This document shows, in pieces, positions 17,380-27,217 of a stretch of 64,000 bases of DNA. Position numbers and translations under genes: made by a program. The notes under the pieces are model-generated. The model did no database searches. It saw nothing but the letters and a program-made list of their open reading frames with translations, and was not told where the DNA came from. The stretch lies in contig JADMKE010000036.1 of the NCBI GenBank assembly GCA_018780035.1, forward strand, positions 1 to 64,000, given 5' to 3'. Position 1 is the stretch's first letter. Every line of letters starts with the position of its first letter. This DNA is from Candidatus Sericytochromatia bacterium. Lineage in GTDB: Bacteria > Cyanobacteriota > Sericytochromatia > UBA7694.

Positions 17380-17381
17380 GC

Positions 17382-19997
17382 GTGAGTGAGTCCCAAGCGC
17401 CTTTGACCTTTCTGGTGGCCCCAGGCGGGTACGGCAAAACGCTTTATTTGAAACAGCAGGCCGAGGCCTTTCAGGGTGCCGTGTTCTGGTTGGATGCCTT
17501 GCGCCTGCCTGCCAATACAGACTTTTGGCAGGTGCTCAGGGCCCAGGCCGAAGTTGCGGGTTTGCCCCTGGATGAATGTGCAGGCCAAGCCACAGACCAA
17601 ATAATCAGCCAAACAGCGCCCCAAAACTGGCCTGCGGCGTGGTCCAAACAAGCTGTTTTGTTCTTGCTCGACGATTGGCATGTCTTGGAGCAGAATCGGC
17701 CCCTGGCTCACTTTGTGGCCCGCCTGTTGTCAGAGTTGCCTGCACAGATGAGCGTGAGTTTAAGTACACGCCGCAGGCCCGATCAACTGCCTTTGGCGGC
17801 GCTTTGTGCCGCTGGCAAGGGCCATTACCTCGATGCAGAAGCCCTGGCCTGGACAGATGCACGCCTAGCTGCTCAGGCTCAGGTCTTGGGCCTGAGCCTG
17901 GACCTGCAATTGCAAGACCGTGATCGGCAAAATTTAAACCTTTACCAAGGCTGGCCTTTGGGCTGCGCGCTCTACCTGCGGCAGCGCCAGGGTGAGCTGA
18001 CAGAATCGGCTTTTTCCACTTTGTTGAACCAAGCCATTGATCAGGTCTTTGCCGACGTCGCTGATGACTGGCAAACCCTGATAGATCCATCCCGCGAAGC
18101 CGAATTGCGGGCCTGGCAATTGGCCCCCGACCAGTGGTTGCCACTTTGGCGCAAACGCCTTTTTTCACACTTTTTGCTCAGCGCCCAGCACTGGTTGATG
18201 CGGGCTTTGCAACCTGAAAACAGCCCCTTGCAAAGCCAGGTGCTTTTGGAGCGGGGGCTGGCCCTGTGTAAACCAGCAGAGGCCCCGCTGCGGCTCTCGA
18301 TCTTGACCCGCTTGGCGCACTTTGCCTCACTCGAAGCCCGCTGGGAGGATCTCGACAAGGCCCTGACCGAAGCAGAACCCCTGCTCGAAGTCGGTTATGC
18401 CGTAGACCGCGCCGCTTGGTATTACCAGAAAGCGAATCGGGCCCGCCAATGTTGCAGGTATGCCGAAGCAGAGCAGTATTTACAGGCCCTGTTTGGATTG
18501 CGGGCCGATTCCAAAGCCGCGCTCAATCTACAGGCCCGTGGGCATATCCTGCGCGGCTTAAGTGCTTACCAACAGGGCGATTATGCCCTGACCCGCCGCT
18601 CGTATGAACAGGCCCAGATTTTGGCCGAAGCTGACAAGAACACCCAAATGTTGCTGGAATTGTCGATCATGTTGGCCTTTCTCGATGCCCTGCAAGGCGA
18701 CGAGGTGAATTTGCCCGAAGATATTCTCAGCCAAGTGGCCGAGCAATCCTTGGCCGCCCAGCCGATGATGTGGCTGAATTTGACCTTTTTGCGTATTTTG
18801 GGCGAACACCTGGACTTAAAATTGGGCAAAGACATTTTGGAACGGGTGCGTGATACCTCTCGCCAACTCAATTGGCATTTTATGGTGCCCCTGATTGCCG
18901 ATGTCGAAGCCCGGCTCTGGCGCTTTCATCAGGCTTACGACAGTGCCCGCAAATTGCACGAAGAGGCCCTGCAACAGTTGGCAGAAAACACCTTCGAACA
19001 TTTACACGCCTCGCTCAATTTGGCCCTGACCTGTTCGCGCCAAGGTGATTCAGAGCAGGCCATTGCCCTGCTGCGGGAGGTCTTGTTGCGGGCCGAAAGT
19101 TCGGGCTCGTTCAGCCTGCTGCGGGAAGCCCGTGCCGCTTTGCAGGCCCTGGTTCCGGCAGAGCCCCTGACGCCCACGCCCGCCCTGGAGCGCCCCCGTT
19201 CCCCTGCGCCGGTCTTGGGAGCAGGCAGCACAGGCAAACCCCTGAAGCTCAGTCTCTTGGGGGGCTTCCAATTGGAGGTGCAGGGTGAGACGGTCAGCCA
19301 TTGGCCGCGCAAAAAAGCCCGGCATATTCTCGTGCACCTGCTCTTTCATCCCCATGGTTTGCACCGCGAAAGCCTGGCCGATTGGCTCTCAGGCAGCGAC
19401 GAATTGGAACAGGCCCTGCGCCAATTGGACGTGCATATCCACTCGCTGCGCAAGGTGCTCGAACCCGAGCGCAAAGGCAAACAGGCCTCGGAATATATCC
19501 ATTTCCACGATGCCTGTTATAGCTTTAATTGGCATTGTGAATACGTTTGGGACGTGGAATTGTTTAATTCGGCCTACCAGCAATGGCTCAAGCTCAAAGA
19601 CAGCGCTGTGGAGCAGGCCTATTCTGCCGCCAATGAGGCTTTGACACTGTACAAAGGGGCCTTTTTGCCCGAATTGGATTTTGCCGACTATTGGATGGCA
19701 GAGCGCGAAGGTCTGGAGCGGCGCATGGGAGACTTGATTCAGTGGAGTATTCCCTATCTCTGCCAGCAACAACAGCCCGAGCAGGCCGAAGAACTCGCCA
19801 ATCGGCTTTTGAGCCAGGATGCCTGCAGTGAAAGTGGCTTTGCTGCCCTCTTGGAAATCGCCGCCATGCGCAAAAGTCTGAGCCGCCTGAAAAAAATTCA
19901 GGCCCAAATGGAAGAGACGTTTGAACGGGAGTGGGGCATGTCTCCGCCCGCAGAACTCGAAAGTCTGTACCAAAAACTGGAAAAAAGCCTCACTTAA
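17382..19997 (+). CDS. MalT-like STAND regulator with SARP/BTAD C-terminus
   Basis: An 871-residue signal-transduction ATPase starting at GTG. The N-terminal P-loop LVAPGGYGKT (Lys19-Thr20) and a Walker B LFLLDDWHVL are followed by STRRRPDQLPLAAL, the layout of MalT-type regulators. A long TPR-like helical region covers about residues 250-590. The C-terminus has an OmpR-like winged helix (about 625-710: LSLLGGFQLEVQG, RKKARHILVHLLFH, LDVHIHSLRKVLEP) and a BTAD helical domain (about 720-868). Instead of the LuxR HTH of MalT it therefore carries a SARP-type DNA-binding unit. Ligand and targets are unknown; the coupled acyl-CoA ligase suggests a fatty-acid or acyl-CoA related cue. Confidence 0.85.
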   Translation: MSESQAPLTFLVAPGGYGKTLYLKQQAEAFQGAVFWLDALRLPANTDFWQVLRAQAEVAGLPLDECAGQATDQIISQTAPQNWPAAWSKQAVLFLLDDWHVLEQNRPLAHFVARLLSELPAQMSVSLSTRRRPDQLPLAALCAAGKGHYLDAEALAWTDARLAAQAQVLGLSLDLQLQDRDRQNLNLYQGWPLGCALYLRQRQGELTESAFSTLLNQAIDQVFADVADDWQTLIDPSREAELRAWQLAPDQWLPLWRKRLFSHFLLSAQHWLMRALQPENSPLQSQVLLERGLALCKPAEAPLRLSILTRLAHFASLEARWEDLDKALTEAEPLLEVGYAVDRAAWYYQKANRARQCCRYAEAEQYLQALFGLRADSKAALNLQARGHILRGLSAYQQGDYALTRRSYEQAQILAEADKNTQMLLELSIMLAFLDALQGDEVNLPEDILSQVAEQSLAAQPMMWLNLTFLRILGEHLDLKLGKDILERVRDTSRQLNWHFMVPLIADVEARLWRFHQAYDSARKLHEEALQQLAENTFEHLHASLNLALTCSRQGDSEQAIALLREVLLRAESSGSFSLLREARAALQALVPAEPLTPTPALERPRSPAPVLGAGSTGKPLKLSLLGGFQLEVQGETVSHWPRKKARHILVHLLFHPHGLHRESLADWLSGSDELEQALRQLDVHIHSLRKVLEPERKGKQASEYIHFHDACYSFNWHCEYVWDVELFNSAYQQWLKLKDSAVEQAYSAANEALTLYKGAFLPELDFADYWMAEREGLERRMGDLIQWSIPYLCQQQQPEQAEELANRLLSQDACSESGFAALLEIAAMRKSLSRLKKIQAQMEETFEREWGMSPPAELESLYQKLEKSLT

Positions 19998-20104
19998 TCC
20001 AAACATGATCCAAATTTGGGATTAAAATGAAGATTGACAGGTTATTTTTTTAAGCTGGCTGGGTAAAGAAAAGATAGGGCAAGTGTCAAGGGAGCAGTGT
20101 GGGC

Positions 20105-23100
20105 ATGGCGTTAACAGCACCGGGAAATCAAGGGCCGATTCAAACGGGTTTCTCTTTGCCTGCGTTTACAGGGCCTACTACCACCGGCAATCCAGCGCCC
20201 AACCCTTCCGCGACAGCCAACACCCCTCCCCCCCCTGCCGCCAATCAGGCCGCCCTTGTCGCTGACCAAACAGGCCGCTACGCCAATGCCCCCTTTGAAC
20301 CCACCGGTTTTGACAGCCAAGTTGCCCTGGCTCCCGATCTCCAGGTTCAGGCCCTGCTCACCGATCTCGAAGACATTGCGCCACTTTTACGCGAAATGTC
20401 CAGCGAAGACCCCAGCCTTTTGCCCGTGATTCCCCCCGAAAAAAGGGCCCGTCTCGACAGCTTGGCCCAAGGCATGGGCTTTACCAGCTTTCGCATGTTG
20501 CAATACCAAATGCGCAATCTGCCAGCGGCCAAGGTCCAGGCCATTTTGCAGGCAGCCAAAACCAATTTGCTGACTTTGCCGCGCAGCAATAACAACAGCC
20601 CGCCCAACCAAACCGATCTGCAAAAAGCCCTTTCGGATGGCTTTGAAGGCCAGTTGCGCACAGAACTCAAGGGTCTGTTTAGCCGCGCAGGTTTTCCAGC
20701 TCCCGAGCTGAAAGAAAATGGCGGTCGCTGGGACGCCGCTTCACTCTCGTCGGTTTACAATGCCCTGTTTGAGATCCACGAGCGCTCGCCAGAAAAACTG
20801 GCGGTGATTGGCCGCTCTGCGGGCAATACCCCCGACGGCCATCCCAAACCCCTGAGTTTTACCCGCACCGGAGAACCCCAGGTCGGCTCTTCCAATAATT
20901 TTTTAGAGACCCTCAACCAATCGATGTTTTTGGCCCACGCCGACCAAGATACAGGCGGTATCAGCCTGAGTACCAGCGGCGTCCGGGATGGGGCCCGCAG
21001 CGTGGTCTCCCAGATCGCGGGCAGTGTCAGTTTATTGACTCGCAGCATTGAAGGCAATGTGGTGCCCACCTATACCGAGCGAGAATTGCGCGATCGCGGA
21101 CTCAATACCGAAAATTTGACCGAGTTAAAAGGCAAATTATTGGGCGATTATGTGCAAAGATTCGGAGGGGTGGAAAAGCTGCAAGAAGCTGTCAATTTTA
21201 TTATTCGCTACCGCGCGCTCAACCGCCAAGAAAATGTCATGGAGGGCCGCGCTCCCCTGGCAGAAGTGGCAGTCAATGGCAATCCCAATTCAGCCGATTT
21301 GGTGGCCACCCTCAATCGGCTCGGGCCGACGCTCCTGCGCGAAGTGGGCGCTCGCATGGAGCAAACCCATACGGTTATTCAATTACAGACCTTTATGCGC
21401 GAACACAGTTCCTTTGGCACGCGCACCAATTTGGCCTCTGATGGCTATTATGGCAATCGCACCCAAGACGCTGTGCGCCAATTTCAAATGACCCTGGTTT
21501 TAAATACCCTCAAAGAGCGACTCGAAGACGACAAACAAATCCCTGCGGGCAAACGCCTGGAATCACTGCAATTTTTTGAGACCCAGTTTAAACGCCTCGA
21601 AGCCAATCCTGGGCAATTTTCTCAGATTCTGAGGGATGTGACCACCCATATGCAGACCCTGCTCACCCCCAGCCGTCAGGTATCTACAGAGACAGCGGGC
21701 CCGCTTGCAGAGGATCTGCGCTTGATTCGTGGCATGACCAACGGCGTTTTCGACAGTGAAACCGCCCAGCGTCTGGTCGGCAGTTGGTTCAATGTAATGG
21801 ACTCTGGCAGCAACCTCGACATGGCCGAACAATTGGTCTCTCATGAAGTCAGCCATTTGTGGGAACGCCAACTCGACAAAGAGGGCAATTTACAGGTACT
21901 CGACAATTGGGGCCGTTTCTTTGACCAGGCTCAGGGCAGCCAAGTTGAATTTGGCGTCTTTCATATGAGCAATCACGATGCCCACGACCACTTGCACGAT
22001 GATCGCACGGCTGCCAGCGACTATGGTTCGATCAGTGCCAAAGAAGACTTCGCAGAATCGAGCAGGGTCTTTACCTATGACCCCGAACGGCTCTTGCGCC
22101 GTTCATTGCTCAAATTTTTGGTCATGAACAGCTTACATGGCAATCGCTATAACAGCAGCGAAATTATGCGCATGGCCGAAAATTCAGGTTATAGCAAAGA
22201 ACAGGTCCAAGCGGGCCTCGATCGGGTCCTGGGTTATGGTCAAAACCCGATTCGCTTCAGTCCCGCTTTGGCCACCCGTTTGGATCGGGACTATACAGCT
22301 CTGCGCCAAGTAGCAAGCCTATCTGAACATGCGGCCGCAACACTGGCTGAGCCAGGACATGCCTCTTCAGACGCACTCACTGAAGCAGCCGCAGCGATTG
22401 AACGCGCGCCCCTGCCCCCAACCGCAGCGAATGAAAGCGGCTGGAGTTTAGACTATCTCCAAGGGCGTTATAACAGCGTCTTGGCCCAACTCGCCCGCAC
22501 CGACTTGAGCCAAGAGCAACGCCAAGGCCTGCGCGATGAAATCGCCAAATTTGAAGAAGATTTTGTCAGTGGCGGCCTGCAGAGCTTGGGAGACAGCGCC
22601 ATTCCCAACCAGGCGGTGTCGGCCTTGGAAGGGCACCTCTCAACCTTGGGTTATAGCGGAGATCAGGCCATACAAGGCCGGGCCGTGATCCTGGCTTTGG
22701 CCAAATTGCGGGCCCAGGGACACCTCAATCCGTCTGAAGAAACTCGCTTTAAAGACTATTTGCCTCAAGGCTTTCAAGGCATGTTAAACGATCCTGAATT
22801 TGTGCGCTCTGTGACCTATGGCAATACAGCCGGGCGCAGTGTGAGCCCCAGCAGCGTTTTGACCTATGCCCTGGTCCAATCCCAGCGCTTGGAAAAGGAA
22901 ATGGCAAGCGCAATGGGCCAATTGGGCAGTGCCGCGCGCCGGGTCAGCGAAGCATTGACCTCTGTTTCCACGTTGATCAGTCCCATGGCCAGTGGTCCGG
23001 CCGGAGACAGCTCAATCAGCGCCCAAGGCAGTCAGCGCAGCGCCCTGGTCAGACAATTGGTCAACAACCCCCAATTTAACCTGGCCTGGCAATTGACGAG

Positions 23101-23263
23101 CCGCGCGTTTCAGGTCTATTCTCAGACCACAGGTATTTCCATGCCCATTCCCAGCCGGGAAGAGTTTGCCCGTTATGTGTTGGACAATATGGGCTCGGGC
23201 CCCCCTGACGCCGCCCGTTTAAGAAGCCTTTTAGAAAATATGCTCAAGCGCACAGGCCCATGA
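20105..23263 (+). CDS. Giant protein with zincin (HEVSH) and PG-binding-like segments
   Basis: A 1052-residue protein without signal peptide or transmembrane segments. The N-terminus is Pro/Ala/Asn-rich and looks disordered. Around residues 439-462 a segment (SDGYYGNRTQDAVRQFQ) matches the peptidoglycan-binding_1 fold. At residues 580-584 HEVSH forms an HExxH zinc site, and KEDFAES around 646-652 supplies the downstream Glu, giving the HExxH...E(D)FAE pattern of gluzincins such as the anthrax lethal factor-like (ATLF) group. The C-terminal 350 residues are helical and unrecognised. ATG 20105 was chosen over GTG 20099 for its spacing to AAGGGAG. A secreted or injected effector acting on the cell wall is an attractive inference, but no export signal is visible. 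The partial gene at 63270 looks similar. Confidence 0.7.
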   Translation: MALTAPGNQGPIQTGFSLPAFTGPTTTGNPAPNPSATANTPPPPAANQAALVADQTGRYANAPFEPTGFDSQVALAPDLQVQALLTDLEDIAPLLREMSSEDPSLLPVIPPEKRARLDSLAQGMGFTSFRMLQYQMRNLPAAKVQAILQAAKTNLLTLPRSNNNSPPNQTDLQKALSDGFEGQLRTELKGLFSRAGFPAPELKENGGRWDAASLSSVYNALFEIHERSPEKLAVIGRSAGNTPDGHPKPLSFTRTGEPQVGSSNNFLETLNQSMFLAHADQDTGGISLSTSGVRDGARSVVSQIAGSVSLLTRSIEGNVVPTYTERELRDRGLNTENLTELKGKLLGDYVQRFGGVEKLQEAVNFIIRYRALNRQENVMEGRAPLAEVAVNGNPNSADLVATLNRLGPTLLREVGARMEQTHTVIQLQTFMREHSSFGTRTNLASDGYYGNRTQDAVRQFQMTLVLNTLKERLEDDKQIPAGKRLESLQFFETQFKRLEANPGQFSQILRDVTTHMQTLLTPSRQVSTETAGPLAEDLRLIRGMTNGVFDSETAQRLVGSWFNVMDSGSNLDMAEQLVSHEVSHLWERQLDKEGNLQVLDNWGRFFDQAQGSQVEFGVFHMSNHDAHDHLHDDRTAASDYGSISAKEDFAESSRVFTYDPERLLRRSLLKFLVMNSLHGNRYNSSEIMRMAENSGYSKEQVQAGLDRVLGYGQNPIRFSPALATRLDRDYTALRQVASLSEHAAATLAEPGHASSDALTEAAAAIERAPLPPTAANESGWSLDYLQGRYNSVLAQLARTDLSQEQRQGLRDEIAKFEEDFVSGGLQSLGDSAIPNQAVSALEGHLSTLGYSGDQAIQGRAVILALAKLRAQGHLNPSEETRFKDYLPQGFQGMLNDPEFVRSVTYGNTAGRSVSPSSVLTYALVQSQRLEKEMASAMGQLGSAARRVSEALTSVSTLISPMASGPAGDSSISAQGSQRSALVRQLVNNPQFNLAWQLTSRAFQVYSQTTGISMPIPSREEFARYVLDNMGSGPPDAARLRSLLENMLKRTGP

Positions 23264-23354
23264 TGAGACAGACGATGAGACAGTTGACCCACAAGATCTT
23301 TATCCGATCCAGCTTTCAATTAGACTTTGTAATTCCAGACAAACAGGAGCAATT

Positions 23355-26300
23355 ATGACATCCGTCAACCCCCAACTTGGTGTAAGTTTTCGAGCCCAGC
23401 TTCAAAGCAACCCCGGCCTCAAACAGGATTTAGAAAAACAGGTTCAAGACAAGATCAAAACGGGTGGCACAGCCGGTGTCTTGGATTCAGGTGAGTACAA
23501 ACAATTACAAACTGAATTCTTGCAAAAAATGGGCGTCACGGATCCAGCCCAAGCCACCCCAGATCAACTCAAAGCTGTTGAAAGCATGATTGCTGATGCC
23601 CTTGATGGCAGCATAGACGGGCAAAACCAGGTTCAAGACAGCCAGACGGTGGTCAGCGAATTGGCCCGCAGCGCCAAAGAGAGCAGTGAATTTGATCCTG
23701 TGGGTTTTCAGATTGAAACCCCGACCCAGCCAGCAGCCTCTGGCAATGCCTCCCCACCCCAAGTGCTAAAATCCAGCCGTTTAAGCCAGAGCGGCATGAT
23801 TCAAAATCTCTTTGCCGCTGACAAAGGCACCCTGGCAGAAAAAATGCTCGATCGCCTGCTGGCCAAACCCCAAGATATTCCCGCCAATGAAATGAGTGAG
23901 CTGCTGAAGCTGGTCAAAGAGCACCGCCAGCAAGAAACCGGCAAAGTGCGCGAAGCCGTATTAAACAAAGCCCAAGAACTGCTGGGCAAAAACGAAATCC
24001 CCGAAAACAGCAAAAAGGTGCTCAAACAGGCCTTGGAAGCCCTGCAAGCCAAACCCGGCGATCCCGAAGCATTGGAAAAACTCAGCGATTTGGTCGATCA
24101 ACTCGGAACCGATCCCCAGGCCGCGATCGCTCCCCCCGAAACCCCCATCCCCGTTCCTGCTGCAGAAGAAGACATTCCCGTAGGTGGAGCTGATGCAGCC
24201 CCCACCGATGCAGCCCCCACCGATGCTGCTCCAACAGACGCAGCTCCAACAGATGCCGCTCCAACCGAAGCTACTGCCGCAGATAAAGCATTGGAGGCAA
24301 CGGCAGCGAAGTTGGCAGCCGCAGAGACCCCCGCCTCAGAAAGACAGGCAGTGCTGACAGATTTGATGGGCAAACTCGACGCCAGCAAATTTGCGGATCC
24401 CGAACAGGGAAAAATGTTGGCCCTGATTTTAGAACATGGCTCACCTGCAGAGAAAACACAGGCAATGGCCAAATTACTCGGCCCCCACAAAGACAATTCA
24501 GCTGCTTTGGTCAAAATATACAACGGCGTTTCAAGGGGCCGGGAATCACTGCAACTCAAAAGTTCGGTGATGCAGGTACTGGCAACGGAGCATTTTGCCA
24601 AGCTCGACGGCCCCAATGCCCATAAAATGCGCTTTGATCTGCTGATGGGGGTCGATGACAAAGCCCCACCCGCCAACGACCTCGATCCCAGCCCCCATCC
24701 CGCTGCCAATTTGCGCATTCTGCTGCAAACACTTCGGCAAAAAGGGCCCGATGGCAAGCTCACAGAAAAAAGCAAAGCCGATCTCAATGCGATCAAAGCC
24801 CTGGCAGGCAATTTGGTCGCCCAGGCTGCCCAACAGCAACAAAACAGCATCAACAATAATGCCGGAACCACGATTGGGGGCGTAGTGGTCGGAGGCAATG
24901 GCTCTGGCAACCTCACCCACACCACAATCACCGATGCCGATGTCGCCAAAGCCAACCGGATTATCAAAATCGTGGATTGGCTCTTAAAAGAAGATGCGGT
25001 GACCACAGCGCCACCCGTCATTACAAACCCACCCGTCACGGCCAATCCCCCCGTTTCAGAGAAACCGCCCGTGACACCCGGAGGCGATCCGCCGGTTGCT
25101 CCCCCTGTGGTGGCCCCCCCTCCCAGCGATACAGACACGGTGGAACCCGTTGTGCCGCCCGTTGAAGTTACTCCCCCACCGGCAGACTTTTCAACCCAAA
25201 ATTTCTTGGAGCGCATGCGCCAATTCCGCGAAGATCGCGATATGGACAAATTGCTCAAAGATCTGAATGAGGCAGACCAGCTCAAAATGGTGCGTTTGCT
25301 GGATGAAGCCGCAGATGGCGACTTTAAGAAACCGCCCGGCACCGCCGAGACCCTGCCCGTGCCGAGCAAAGACGAGGCCAAAAAAGCCCTTGAGGCCATG
25401 CTGCCCAAATTACAAACCCTCTCACCTGCCACCCGTGGCCAGATGGTGGCCCAATTGCTCGACAAAGGCACCTCGCCAGACATGGCCATGAGCCTGATCC
25501 GCCAGGCCAAAGACGAGGGCAAATTGCCTGAGCTGATGAGCAATCTGCGCATGAATGGCAAAGACCTGAGTGCTGAAATACCCAAACAGCTCTCCAATGA
25601 AGACGCGGGCAAGGTTTTGGCCTGGATGGTCACCAGCGAAGGCGGGAGCCGTGAAAATGCCGATCAAATCAGCAAAACCGTGCGTGAGCTTTCGAATTAT
25701 CTGGTGCAAGATGACAATATCACCCGCGCCTTTATGCGCGAATTACAGGACTTTGCCAGCCGTCCCGGCAATGCAGAAAAAGGCCTGGGCATCATCAAAG
25801 AACATTTGGGCCAAGACCTGGTCAAAAAACTGACCGAAAACCTCGACCGGGGCTGGGTCACCGCGACCGATCGCGACTTCATGCTCAAATTGGCCGCTTC
25901 TGCGGGCACACAAATGGGCAATCAACAAATCCAACAATTGCTTAAGGTGGGCGATTACCGCAATGCCCTGGAGATCATGCAGCGCTCCTCTGATAGCGAT
26001 CTGGCCTCCATTTTGGCCAGTGCCGACCAAAGCAAACTCAAAGCGGCATTTAACAGCAATCCCGAGGCCTTTGCCCAAACGCTTGAACGCCTGGAACGCC
26101 AATCAGGCAGTATGGCCCCTGGCGATCGGGCGGCCCTGCAGAGCAATCTCAATGCCTTGATTGCCGAAATGCCCATCGATAAATTGCGCCAGAGTTGGAA
26201 TACCCTGGCCCGCGACAGCAAACTGGAATTGGGTGATGGCAGCCGCGAGGCACTCTTGGCCCGTTTTGCCGAATCCAACGATTTTGAAGCGGTCAAAACC

Positions 26301-27215
26301 CTCTTGCAGGGCGGCCAAGGCTTGGCACCCGCAGCAGGCGCTTCGCGCAACCGCATGTTGGACACCGTCTCGGCCCAAATCACCAAAATCAAAGACGTGA
26401 ACAAAGCCGGAGAAGCCCTGAGCTGGGTGCTCGAAGGTGGCAACCGCAGCCAGATCGAAAGGGCCTTTAAAAACGTCAGCCAGGACTCCTGGTTTGGGCC
26501 CCGCAAAGGCGAAATCGTGAATGCCGCCATGACGCTGGGCAAAGACAAACTCAAAGGCAAACTCTCTTTGGACACAATCCAATATATGGCAGGCGCCTTG
26601 AATAATTTCTCAGCCAAAGTGGGCGCAAAAATGCCCGGTTTCGTGCGCGATACCTTTGGCATGGGCGATTTTAATAAAAACGTCCAGAATATTCGCGCCC
26701 TGGCAGAGTTGGGCAGCCGCGACGCCAAGTCGGCAATCATGCGCGATCTGATGGACTATTGGACCCCCGCCCAGTCTGAAACCCTGATCCACGATATCCT
26801 GCGCGACTCAGCCAAAACCGGGGATCTCAAACCCCTGGTCGACAGCCTGGGCACAACCAACCTGAATGGTGCCCAGCGCCTCTCCGACGAACTCGAAGAC
26901 AGAGGGGAACTCGGCAGAATCATGGCCACAGTTCTGGAAAACTATGGCCCCGGCACCGACCTCGCCATCAACGATATCATGGGCCGCTGGAGCAGCACGA
27001 GCATCAAGTCCGATGACTTTGTTCACAATATGCTCAAAGGCCTGGAGCCCGATGCCGCCAAAAAATTGGCAGACAAGCTCTCAGCGGAGACCCTGAAGAA
27101 GATGATCGACTGGAGCGATGACGCCTTCCGGGACGGCAATGCCCTGAGTCTAGATAAAGAGAGTCAATGGTCGCTTGACATCTTGCAGGCCGCTCTGCGC
27201 TTGAAAGGCCAATAG
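23355..27215 (+). CDS. Giant low-complexity/helical protein of unknown function
   Basis: A 1286-residue protein with a good ribosome binding site (AGGAG, 5 nt before ATG). It has no signal peptide and no recognised domain. Residues 1-270 are helical and charged. A five-fold APTDA repeat and Ala-rich linker follow (about 280-320), then a helical block (about 320-500), a Gly/Asn patch (TTIGGVVVGGNGSGN), a Pro/Val-rich linker (about 550-615) and about 670 residues of short alpha-helical hairpins that look like degenerate helical repeats (for example LKTL...GQMVAQLLDKG, VKTLLQGGQG). It follows the zincin-type gene by 91 nt in the same orientation and shares its general style, so the two may form one operon. 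A scaffold or secreted structural role is possible; I do not recognise it. Confidence 0.6.
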   Translation: MTSVNPQLGVSFRAQLQSNPGLKQDLEKQVQDKIKTGGTAGVLDSGEYKQLQTEFLQKMGVTDPAQATPDQLKAVESMIADALDGSIDGQNQVQDSQTVVSELARSAKESSEFDPVGFQIETPTQPAASGNASPPQVLKSSRLSQSGMIQNLFAADKGTLAEKMLDRLLAKPQDIPANEMSELLKLVKEHRQQETGKVREAVLNKAQELLGKNEIPENSKKVLKQALEALQAKPGDPEALEKLSDLVDQLGTDPQAAIAPPETPIPVPAAEEDIPVGGADAAPTDAAPTDAAPTDAAPTDAAPTEATAADKALEATAAKLAAAETPASERQAVLTDLMGKLDASKFADPEQGKMLALILEHGSPAEKTQAMAKLLGPHKDNSAALVKIYNGVSRGRESLQLKSSVMQVLATEHFAKLDGPNAHKMRFDLLMGVDDKAPPANDLDPSPHPAANLRILLQTLRQKGPDGKLTEKSKADLNAIKALAGNLVAQAAQQQQNSINNNAGTTIGGVVVGGNGSGNLTHTTITDADVAKANRIIKIVDWLLKEDAVTTAPPVITNPPVTANPPVSEKPPVTPGGDPPVAPPVVAPPPSDTDTVEPVVPPVEVTPPPADFSTQNFLERMRQFREDRDMDKLLKDLNEADQLKMVRLLDEAADGDFKKPPGTAETLPVPSKDEAKKALEAMLPKLQTLSPATRGQMVAQLLDKGTSPDMAMSLIRQAKDEGKLPELMSNLRMNGKDLSAEIPKQLSNEDAGKVLAWMVTSEGGSRENADQISKTVRELSNYLVQDDNITRAFMRELQDFASRPGNAEKGLGIIKEHLGQDLVKKLTENLDRGWVTATDRDFMLKLAASAGTQMGNQQIQQLLKVGDYRNALEIMQRSSDSDLASILASADQSKLKAAFNSNPEAFAQTLERLERQSGSMAPGDRAALQSNLNALIAEMPIDKLRQSWNTLARDSKLELGDGSREALLARFAESNDFEAVKTLLQGGQGLAPAAGASRNRMLDTVSAQITKIKDVNKAGEALSWVLEGGNRSQIERAFKNVSQDSWFGPRKGEIVNAAMTLGKDKLKGKLSLDTIQYMAGALNNFSAKVGAKMPGFVRDTFGMGDFNKNVQNIRALAELGSRDAKSAIMRDLMDYWTPAQSETLIHDILRDSAKTGDLKPLVDSLGTTNLNGAQRLSDELEDRGELGRIMATVLENYGPGTDLAINDIMGRWSSTSIKSDDFVHNMLKGLEPDAAKKLADKLSAETLKKMIDWSDDAFRDGNALSLDKESQWSLDILQAALRLKGQ
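24192..24266 (+). repeat. In-frame 15-bp tandem repeat, five units
   Basis: Five consecutive units encode Asp-Ala-Ala-Pro-Thr within the 1286-residue protein. The first two units are identical (GATGCAGCCCCCACC); the rest differ only at synonymous third positions, so the repeat is kept at protein level. Such tracts can change copy number by slippage without breaking the frame. Confidence 0.9.
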
Positions 27216-27217
27216 AC

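Noticed and set aside
20000-20025. AATCC...GGGATT imperfect inverted repeat with CCAAATTTGG after the SARP regulator
   Set aside because: No T-run follows, the arms are imperfect, and 10-bp palindromes occur by chance at this composition.
24098-25633. A 511-codon open frame on the minus strand inside the 1286-residue gene
   Set aside because: It is the antisense image of a Pro/Ala-rich frame (it reads as Gly/Thr/Ser runs), has no ribosome binding site or domain, and the plus-strand gene has a strong start.
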